Below are positions 1 through 9,593 of a DNA stretch of 64,000 nt, piece by piece. Under the pieces are notes generated by a model. It was given only the letters and a program-made list of their open reading frames with translations. It was not told the origin of the DNA and did no database searches. Position 1 is the first letter of the stretch. The number at the start of each line of letters is the position of its first letter. Position numbers and translations under genes: made by a program. The DNA comes from Alnus glutinosa (taxonomy: Eukaryota > Streptophyta > Magnoliopsida > Fagales > Betulaceae): contig NC_084899.1 in NCBI RefSeq assembly GCF_958979055.1, positions 23,503,501-23,567,500 of the forward strand, given 5' to 3'.

Positions 1-830
1 TTATTAGTCTATTTAAAATATTATTTCATTATCTTTTTTTCCATTTTTCAGAAGAATATTGTTTTATTTATTTAATATTATTAATATAGCTAAGGATTTG
101 TTGAGTTACAACCGACTATTGGAGCTCGACAAACCCTTAGGTCTGGTTTAGTATGCGGAATGACTATTCTAGGATCTGTTTGGGTTTGCGATTTTAAAAA
201 GTACAATTTTAAAAATAGCAATTTCAAAATGTGCGCTTTTAAAAAGTAATTTTTAAAAATGAGTTAAGCGTTTAGTAAAATCGCAGTTTGTCTTTTAAAA
301 TCACAGGTTAGCCTTTTAAAATACTACGTTTTCAAAAAAGCATCTCATTGTCTGCGATTTAAATAAGCACTTTTCTGCATTTTTAAATCGCAATTTTTTA
401 AAAACGCAGTTTTCAAACGATTTATTTTATGCGATTTGGTTTAAAATCGCACTTTTTCTCTACGAAATCGCAATCCCAAACTCACCCTAAGAAAATGAAT
501 AGGTATTACTAAGAATAAAAGAATGTGGAATATAATAGTTATTCATATTTCTTAGTTTGGTCATAATTTATATGCTTTTATTGTAATTGTAACAAAATTA
601 CTAAAATACCCAAATTATATATAAAAAACTAATATATATATATATATATATATATTTTAAAAAAAAATTCACACTTCTCGAAATTAGTCAAATCTATTTA
701 TAAGAGTCAATATAGAAAGCAGAAATTTCATTTTTAAAAAAATTTGTTAATCAATAGAAAGCAAAGATGTTGCTCACCATTTACAATATCAATTATCAAG
801 GACCGATCAATTACAATTAAAAAGAAACAA
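1..830. other. AT-rich non-coding sequence with MITE and AT microsatellite
   Basis: No gene is visible. The stretch holds the short inverted-repeat element described separately (172-487) and an (AT)n run at about 632-654. Otherwise it is A/T-rich sequence without a convincing ORF. Confidence 0.6.
172..487. mobile_element. MITE-like inverted-repeat element
   Basis: The left end reads GGATCTGTTTGGG then TTGCGATTT. The right end, reverse-complemented, reads GGGTGAGTTTGGGA then TTGCGATTT. Both outer edges are flanked by TA (170-171 and 488-489), compatible with a 2-bp target duplication. The interior is built of repeated AAATCGCA / TGCGATTTTAAA pieces and codes for nothing. The same terminal motif recurs at 13997-17292. 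The superfamily is left open because TA alone is weak evidence. Confidence 0.55.
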
Positions 831-1087
831 ATTTGAACAATAGGAAATGCGATCTTTAAACCACCGAGTCCTGCATCTGCACAATAGAGAACAAAATCAT
901 TCACATCAGAACCAAGAACCGGAAGCCGGCCTTCACGGGCATATTTAGGATTTGAGCGCAGTGTCAATGATACTAGCAACAAGAATCTCTTACTTTTCAC
1001 GTCCTTCACTTTTTTACTATCACCATTATACTTCTGCTTCTGCAACTCAATTTTCCCAGGGACCATCTTCTTCATCATTTTCTTCAA
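831..1087 (-). pseudogene. Fragment of an At4g22758-like (DUF7054) plant protein
   Basis: Minus-strand translation contains YAREGRLPVLGSD followed by DFVLYCADAGL. From memory this is the conserved core of the uncharacterised At4g22758-like family (a ubiquitin-like-fold plant protein of unknown function). The family segment KSKRFLLLV is also present, but the stretch normally lying between it and the YAREGRLPVLGSD block is missing, so the copy is internally deleted. After GLGGLK the reading frame runs into unrelated hydrophobic sequence, so the C-terminus is lost too. It stands alone with no neighbouring exons. I read it as a dead fragment; a short intron-disrupted remnant of a real gene is the alternative. 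Confidence 0.5.
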
Positions 1088-1169
1088 TCTTCTTCTTTTT
1101 TTTTTTTTCTTTTTTTCTAGGTTTTCAGTTTGGTGGACAAAATTCTTTGTTAGGGTTGCCGCATATTAA

Positions 1170-1405
1170 GGTTTTTTTTTTTTTTTTAAAAAAAAGACAA
1201 ATAAAAAAATTAATGGGTTTTTTTGGAAAACTCATTACATTCCTCAAGGAATAACTATTCATTTCATTTTTTTAGAGAAATATCTATTCCTCTTCGTAAG
1301 GAAATAACTATTCCTATAAATAATGTACAACCAAACAAATAAATAGTTATTCCGTGGGAATAGCTATTCCTATCTATGGGTTTAATCTATGAACCAAATG
1401 AGGCC
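1170..1405. mobile_element. Degenerate Tourist-like MITE (right half clear)
   Basis: The right end is AACCAAATGAGGCC followed by TTA. The interior repeats GGAATAACTATTCC-type motifs and CTCTTCGTAAGG, matching the better preserved element at 47124-47725. The left terminus is lost in a T-rich run near 1170. No coding capacity. Confidence 0.5.
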
Positions 1406-1408
1406 TTA

Positions 1409-2850
1409 GTTATTTTGGCTAGCTCGGTGTGAAGTTTTTTTTGAGAATGTTTTGCTATGTGCTCAGTCCAATTGACATTAAACTGGGCTAGTTCTGTCCA
1501 AGAATGTCCATGGGACAGGCTATTCAACACTACAATCGATGGGTTTGTGGAAAAATTGACTGAAATGTGGGAACAGCGTGATGTTCGTAACATGTATTAT
1601 TCACAATTTCTTGTATATCACATTCATTAATTTAAATGATATTATCATTTTTGTATTTGTAGTTGTTAAAAGTTTGAATTGGTGAATCTACAGTCGCACA
1701 AAAGAGGGAGAGGGAGAGGGAGGGGAGGAAATTGATGGAATTATTCTATATATGTATCATTCCTAAGATATTATTTTGTAGATTAATTGTTTTGGATTTA
1801 GATACTTAATGGTTTATTACATTGTTATTTAAGCTATATTGGAGATTAGTAGTTTGCTCTCCATAATTTTGGTATTATGGTTTTATGAGAATTTGGCTAT
1901 CTTGTAACCCTATGAAGTGTTTACTTTGGCTGATTTCTATTTGGAGGATTAAGAGATCTTTCCGGACTTATTTAGTTGGTAAATAAGTATTGAGATGCAT
2001 ACCAAATTAATTATTAATTAAATAATTTCAAGAGAATTACACAATTTTTCGATACGGTTTTCATTAGTAGCTGGTGGCCATGCTTTGATACCACGTTAAT
2101 TAATAGGAACCCACAACTAATAACACAAATATTATAGATAATGAACTCCAATTAAGGCAGGAGACAAACCACAAGACAAACTTAATCAATTCTCAATACC
2201 CCATTCTCATACATTTTCCCCTCTTAATACTCTAACATTCACGACAAAGCAACTTATGAAATAAGATAATAGATAAAGATAGAAAGATAACAAGGAAAGA
2301 AACAGAACAACATAAAAGAGTTATTGTTGCGGTACGTGAGATGGTCTCCCAGCGATTAGATCATATCAACGAGCCCCCTGCATTCCTCTGCCTCTTTTCC
2401 TTAGTTGATTCTTGCTTATCGTCTCCTTCAATGACCATGCATCTTGGATTAGGCTGTTGTGGCCTCTTGCTCCTACGTTGCAATGACAAGTTGCTGTTAT
2501 ATGATTATAGTTTCTAAACTAGTAATTGAGAGGCTGATGTGACCATGTTCATAAATCATTGCATCAATTTTTATTAAAAAATTTTAAAAAAAAATTAAGG
2601 GTCGATCAAAATTTGAGAGTTGATCTGCCATATATATGTAAAGAAAAAGAACATAAAATATAAAATATTATTGCCACATATTCATAAAGTAAACTTTTCT
2701 TGTATATAAAAAATGTATTTCTTTGAAAGGAAAAAGTTAATAGCTACAAAGACAAAAATTTGTACTATTTTCTTGAAGGACAATGAATGGTCAAGCATAT
2801 ATAATTATTGAAAGATTGGGGAACAACTAAAAATAACATGGCTACCTCTA
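1409..2850. other. Non-coding 3' flank of the first RLP locus
   Basis: No gene seen. From about 1850 to 2850 the sequence parallels 8640-9590 downstream of the second RLP, so it belongs to the same duplicated block. A motif GCTTTGATACCAC near 2083-2095 looks like a reverse-complemented primer-binding site for initiator tRNA-Met. A similar but more altered motif sits at about 8800. This points to an old LTR-element scrap inside the duplicated unit. Confidence 0.5.
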
Positions 2851-2851
2851 C

Positions 2852-5043
2852 TTAGCAGTGAGTCTTGAAGTTCCTCAACACTTTGGCCATGTTGATAGCT
2901 ATTGTAACGTAGAGCCTGTCTCCCATTCTTTCCAAAAACTGGAAATAGGCATGCCTCCAAGAACTCTTCAGCACTAACGATCCACAAACTCTCCAAAATC
3001 TAACAATGAACCCCATTGCAATGCTTGAATAAAACCATAGATGTTTGTGAGAGTTTGCATGTTCTTGAATATTGCCCTCTATATGTGTGTTACCAATTTG
3101 AGGACCTTGAGGTGCTTCATCTCCTAGACACCTTTTCAAAGGAGGCAACCCACAGAGATATCGGTTACTTGCATATGAAGAAGCACCAAAACTTTGGAGA
3201 TGGGTACTTGTTGGGATTTTACCTGACAAGTTGTTATCTGACAAATTCAAATAGCTTAAAAATCTCAAAGTAGCGAGACTTGGGAGAATTACACTTGAAA
3301 GGTGATTGCTTGACAAGTTCAAAGACTCTAATCTCTTCATGTCACCAATACTTTGAGGGATGATACCAGTCAACAAATTTCTATATAGGTTCAACCCAAT
3401 CAATCCCAAGAGACATGTTATTTCTCTAGGAATTTCTCCTTTCAATCTATTACTTGAAAGATCGATGACTTTTACTAGTCTAAAAATTTTATTTTACTCA
3501 AGATGCTTTCCTCTTGTATTCATTGATGCATGCTCAATGTAGGGATACTGAAAAAATGTTGTATAATCGTGTGCAAAATTATAATTGACCAGAAATGCCA
3601 ATGGATAACTTCGAAAATCAAAAATTTCTAAATCTTTTTGAGCTATGGCAATGAAGAATTTAAGGCACCAAGGTATAGTCCTTGAAATATTGTTACTAGA
3701 GAGGTCCAAGATTTGAAAAGAAGTTAGTTGACATAACTCTAATGGTATGCTACCAACAAACATGTTTGATGGGAGTCGAAGAACCACCAAATCTATTAGG
3801 CTTGTGCCTATCCATGTTGGTATCCTCCCAAAGAGTTTGGTTTCTCCAAAATGTAACACTTTCAGTGAAGAGCAGTTCATCAATGACATAAGCAGTTCTC
3901 CAATAAAACTGTTGTTCTGGAAATGCAACGATTTGACATAATTATCTTTCAAACAAATTCTTACAAAAGATGCAGGAATTCTCCCAGATAGATTATTGTT
4001 TGCTAAATTAAGGGATATTAGTGTCATCATATTTTCCCAACACTTGGAGATCTTTCCAAATAACAAGTTATTCGAAAGATCGAGGTAGTCCAAGGATGAT
4101 CTATTTGTCTCACATATGAATGTAATAGTTTGATCCTTAGAACAAATTATTGGAGAGATTTAACAACAATGCATCGGAACTAAGATGTGGCAGTGGACCA
4201 CTGAAACGATTATAACTCACATCTATTACGTAAGAATCAATATATTTTGTCAAAAACCATTGAAGAGGTATGGTACCAGTGATCTGGTTGCGGGAGATAT
4301 TTAATAACTTCATATTGGAAGGAAGGTCCCAAAACCAGTTGAGAATGGTGTCTGAGATTCTTGCATTAGATATATCAAGCCATAATTTATTTATTTATTT
4401 ATTTTTATTTTTTTGGTGATTGAAGCCACTGAGGAAAAGCTGACCCCAATTTGCAAGAGCCCAATCCTATGATATCCAGATAAAATGGTGGAACCCAGTC
4501 TGGATTAAACTTCAAAGATAAATCAGAATTAAAAGACAATTCCAACATTCGTGGGCTGGAAAAATTCGACAAATGTGTTTCAGTGATGACACCTTTGAAA
4601 GAATTGAATGACACATCCAGCGCCTGAAGCTTGGAATATTTTCCTAGAACATTATCTAAACTCTCATTTAACTGATTGTTGGACAGACGCAACTCTCTCA
4701 ACAAGGATAATTTTGTAAGATCTGGTATCGCCCCTTGAAGGTTGTTGTGAGAGAGGTCAAGATGAACAAGAGCTACCATATTCCCAAATGCTTTTGGAAT
4801 AGAACGTTCTAACATGTTAGAACTGAGGTCAAGATGAACAAGGCTATTGGTATATTAAGCTTATCCGGCCAATTGACTACCTTCCTAAGGTTAATTCACT
4901 TCGCTCATATCTAAGTACCTTAAAGAGGAGAGATGAATGAGCCAGTCAACTGAGTCAATCAGCCCATAAATATTGTTCCAACTGAGATCAAGAAATATTG
5001 ATTTTGATTTGTCAAAGGGAACCACAAGGATTCTATTTATATC
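2852..5043 (-). pseudogene. LRR receptor-like protein pseudogene (RLP copy 1)
   Basis: Three separate minus-strand reading frames (about 4815-4405, 4093-3494, 3445-2852) line up in order with the intact RLP at 9594-12350, giving LRRs, the island region and the C-terminal membrane anchor (HLWFYSSIAMGFIVRFW). Several lesions break it. A deletion of roughly 180 bp near 4850 joins the LRR around 4830 directly to the LSGQL-type segment near 4860. An ATTT-rich insertion lies at about 4387-4412, and frameshifts lie near 4100-4400 and 3445-3494. The LRR N-terminal cap and signal peptide are missing. Sequence upstream (5160-5270) still resembles the promoter side of copy 2 (12720-12830). It is a decayed tandem duplicate; no functional product is expected. 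Confidence 0.85.
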
Positions 5044-5049
5044 ATGGTT

Positions 5050-6912
5050 TTGGCTACTTTACCTTGTCCACTTTGATATTGTAAAACTACTTTTAAAACT
5101 TTGAAAAAAACTCAGGCCACAATAATTGAGGGGGAAAAGAAAAATGTGCCAATAACAGTTAGCTTTCCAGTGATTTCTGAGAAGCTAGCTCCCATGTCAC
5201 GTTCGTCAATCGCGTAATCTTTTTTCAAACAATACTGCGCTCGAGAGCGAACGCCATCTTTTGTAAAACAAACTTTTAATGGCATGTTTGGATATTCTTG
5301 ACTTTTTAGTTGTTTTTTATAATTCTAAGTTCTACTTAGATTTTATCCAATTTTTTCTAATTTTGGCTCAGGTTTTCAAAACCATCCGAACATAATTTTA
5401 AAAAATAAATTATCTCGGTATTCACAATTTTTTTAAAAATCGAAAAATTGAATGAAATGGAAGAGCATGATGTTTGGAACATGTGCAAAGCATGTAAATT
5501 GGGGGTGTTTGGCAACAAACAACCGATTCCCCTCATTTATTTATCACTTTTTTAAAAAACAATTAACTTCGAAACATTCTAACTTTTTCACTATTTATAT
5601 TACATCAATAATTTTTATAGCACTATTCAAATAAAAGAAATCCGCTACAATACATTTTTTTTTTTCACTTTTCTATATAAATTCTTTTTACTAATTTATA
5701 TCACATCAATCACTTCTCTTTACTACTAAAAAAAGATTCGATTTCAGCTAAATAATCTTTACCAAATACCACCATTATTTTTGGTAACATACTACGGAGT
5801 ACGTAGTTGTTGGAATCCATTCAGAATCACCGATTCCAACTTTTGACAACTAACAATAGAAAAAGAAATGTGATATACACCATTTCTGTTCATTTTATAT
5901 CATTTCACTTTTCAAAATCATGATTATAGAATCTATGTAAAGTTTGTGATGCAGAAGACATTGTGCATAGTTGAGTTCACTTCAATAAGTTTTTCAGTTT
6001 TGTTACGGTTCGAGGACAGACTCATCACTACGAGCTTATGCAAAGATTTTAAAAATTAATGTATATGAGAAATATATACTCAGTTAATTCTGGGTTGAAT
6101 ACATGTATAACAATATAATGCGGAATTAAAAATTTAATTAATCACAAACAAAAAATCACCCAAATGTGAAAATAATTGACACATATAATTTGGTGACGAA
6201 ATAAAAACTCTTTGAACTCAAAGAGAAAAACCATTCTGGATAGCCAACCCAAAAAATCAATCCAATAACCAAAAAAAATCCGCCAATTACAATGTTTTGA
6301 AAAGTATAAAATAAACTGACGTCAGTAAGAGCAAGAGATTTCTAACACAATCAATTCTTATTACCATAAGCAAAACAAAAATGGAAAAAAGGCTTTTTCA
6401 AGATATAATGCATGAGAGTGAACAAAGGGTTGGAAGAAAATTTCAAAGAAGACTCGACAAACTTTAATAATTGAGATGGAAAAGACTGGAGAAAAACTTG
6501 AGTGAAGACTAGACAATCAACTTGGCTGTGTCTAAGAATGGTCCTTATTTTCATTAATAGCTGGGACAGACTATTCAACATTTCCATTGCGTCTATTCTC
6601 TCGAATATATACTCGGCGTAGTTTATTGATTTTTTAAGTCTTATGACTTGTTTTATCTTTTAATTAGAAGATGCAGAAGTTTTCAATTGTTGTTATCAAG
6701 TCTTCTGCTACGTCTTCCGTTTTGATACCAACTGACGTAGCGAAAAATTTGATAACAGCACCTAAAAGCTTTTGCATCTTCTAATCAAACTTGGTAATAG
6801 TATACATGATCGAACTTGAAGGTAGTATTTTGGCCAAAACTTGATTGTAATATTTGTGGTTGAATTTAAATGATAATATTTATAACTAAACTTGTATAAG
6901 AAGTTTAATATT
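5050..6912. other. Non-coding region with old LTR-like scraps
   Basis: No gene recognised. About 5160-5270 is residual 5' flank of the RLP duplicate. About 6110-6290 has features seen in the U5 side of the solo LTRs at 35-38 kb (ATGCGGAA, then GAGAAAAACCATTCTGG and CAGCC-like text), so it is probably a distant relative. TTTGATACCAAC at about 6720-6731 resembles a reverse-complemented tRNA-Met primer-binding site. No complete element can be bounded. Confidence 0.45.
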
Positions 6913-7582
6913 TTGTTTGTTTCGAAGTAAAATGATTTCCGTCGTAAAATATTTTTGACGAAATCATTTTTCAGAAAAAATAATTTTTTCGAAAATATTT
7001 TTCGTCGTTTGACTCATACGAAAAAATTTCTACGGCGAAAAACAGAATCCAGCAACCGCCACCAAAATCCGGCAACGTCCGGTCGCCATCGCTGGATTCT
7101 GGCCAAATTCACCGGAATCTGGCCTAACCTGGCCAGTATGGCCAGATCCGACAGGGCTCCGGCTGTACTGGCCAGAATCTGGTCCACCGGAATTCAGTGA
7201 CAGCGGCAAGACGTCACAGGATTCTAGCACCGACCGGATTTCGGAGGCCGACCAACACTAGAATCTAGTGAATTCGGCGAGTACCGCCAGATTTTGGCAA
7301 TCGATACCAATATTCAAGACCTACAACAGTAGATTCGAGCTACCAAAAAACTCAAATGCCCGGCGGTGGCGGATTTTCACAAACGCGCATGCAAGAATGA
7401 ACAGTTTAAATCCAGAAAACGATTTACAGTTTTTAAAATTGTAAAATTGTTTTTCAAAAATTAAAGAAACTTTTATGGTCAAACTGAAAATAATTTTCGT
7501 TGACCATTATTTTCGCCCCCATCAAACACCGAAAAATGCCAAAAACATTTTTCAGAAAATATTTTATACCGAAACAAACAGA
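6913..7582. mobile_element. Inverted-repeat element with GC-rich core
   Basis: The left end reads TTGTTTGTTTCG and then AAGTAAAAT. The right end, reverse-complemented, reads CTCTGTTTGTTTCG and then GTATAAAAT. The core (about 7040-7330) is unusually GC-rich and repeats CCGGAATCTGGCC-like blocks, unlike the flanks. A partial relative lies in the first intron of the acid-phosphatase gene (53030-53625). No transposase and no clear target duplication are visible, so the superfamily is undetermined. Confidence 0.5.
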
Positions 7583-9590
7583 GCATAGATGTATTATTTG
7601 ATGTTATTTATGATCACCCTCACAACTTGAAAATTTATGATCATTGCTAGGCAATATGTGTATATTTCAATTAAACGTAATTCTTTTTTAACAATTTACC
7701 CATGAGTATTTTCAGAAGTTTAGGCGGTGAAAAATCCTTGCGATACACCTAACTGACATTTCGTCTAAAGAGACTAAAAATGTTAATGAATGATGTTACA
7801 TGTCACATCATGTCTTTTTTGTGTCGTTTCTAAAATTGATGTGACTTTTAAAATTACTACAAAATTTATGATCGATCGGTATTAAACTTTGATCCAATGA
7901 TGTCATTCTTGTTTTGAAGAGACAAAAGAGAAATAGAGTGACATTTAGAATTTTTTTTTTCTTTTTATTTTTTATTTTTATTTAACTTTGCAGCTCAACA
8001 AACCCTTAGTTTATATTGACTAGTCGGATGTGGATATTTTTTTGAGTATTTTTTGCTATGATCAAACTAGCAAAAAATAGTTATTTTGGTTAGGCAAATG
8101 TGAATGCTGAGTCTAAGGAGTATGTTTTTAAAGACTTAAAAGCTAAATTAAGATTTGAAAGGTTAAGCCATACACAATTTTGCCAAACACTTAATTAACT
8201 CATTCTTTTAGTCTTATTAAAAATACACATAAGAATCACGTGATATAAGAACATATGTCACTTTAGTTTTTAATTAGGAAAACTTTCTCCCTTGAAAATT
8301 GCCTTTGCGTCTACTCCTTCGCTGGCCACATGGCCTGGGATCAATACCATTATTTGGCTAATCAAGTTTAATATCGCAACTAATCTTCACTATTGTGTAT
8401 GATCGATCAATACCCTTATTTGATCTGATCTTTTCCTGTACATTAAATTACACAATAAATCATGACCTCTGCTCTATGATGGGTATGTTGGAGGCATACT
8501 TGTTATTATTATAATTTTTTAATCCTAATATTTTGATATTATGATAATTAAATAATGTTTATCTTAAAAAGTAAACTGATAATAAAAATAATATCATGAT
8601 ATGGACACTTGAGAATGCTAAGTAGCATTTAATTTCTCTACGGTTTAATGAGAATTTGGCTATCTTGTAATATTATTAAGTGTTTAATTACTTTCATTGA
8701 TTTGTCTCTATTTGGTTATTTACTTGATAAATAGGTTTTGAGAAACGCATTGAATTAATTACTAGTTAATTGTCCTAGTTGGTAGCCATGCAATGCATTG
8801 ATAGACCACATTAATTGATGGAACTGATCGATCACAACCAATAACAAAAATGTTAATAGATAATAGACTTCAATTAAAGCTGAAGACAAGCTTAATCATT
8901 ATATTTCTCACACATTTTCCACTTTTATTATTGCTAACATCCACGACTAAGCAACTAATTATGAAATAAGCTAAGATAATACAAGCTAGCGATCGATAAC
9001 AGATAAAGATAGAAACATAACAAGCAAAGAAAAAAGAACACAAGAACAATTAAGATCAAAAACTTGCTCTGCATGCATCACGTCCCTTGGATTCCTCTGC
9101 CTCTTGCTTAGTTGAATGTTGCTTATCCTCTCCTTCAATCACCAATTGACCATTCATCTTGGATTAGGCTGATGTGGCCTCATCTTGGTCCTACGTACGT
9201 GGCAATGACGAGTTGTTATCATATATATATTACTACTGTAGTTTCTAGACTAGGCGGGCAATGTTTTTCTTGGACAGCTATAGCATTGATGAAGCTTAAA
9301 AAATATATTTAGATAGGTGTTTATATATATAAATTAAAGTAAAAGAACACAAAATGCAAAATATTTTTCCCACGTCTTCAAAAATTAAGTATATGCTTTT
9401 CTTGCATATGAAAATTAAAGGAAAAACTTAAAAAAAAAAAAAAAATCAAAGTAATTAAAAAGAGCAAAGGCAAAAATTAATAGCTACAAAGACCCAAAAA
9501 TGTGTAATATTTTCTTGAAAGACAATGAATGGTCAAACATAGTTAATTGAAGGTAGGAGAACGTACAACTGAAAATAACATGCCTACCTC
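7583..9590. other. Non-coding spacer between RLP copies
   Basis: A/T-rich, with no reading frame that resembles a protein. About 8640-9590 is the duplicated 3' flank of RLP copy 2 (compare 1850-2850). Confidence 0.5.
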
Positions 9591-9593
9591 TAC

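Noticed and set aside
1387-1593. 68-codon minus-strand frame
   Set aside because: No recognisable protein text and no gene context; a similar phrase near 6530-6590 suggests repeat sequence.
6720-6731. TTTGATACCAAC as a primer-binding site of a Copia element
   Set aside because: Only a short match; no partner LTR or internal region could be bounded, so no element is called.
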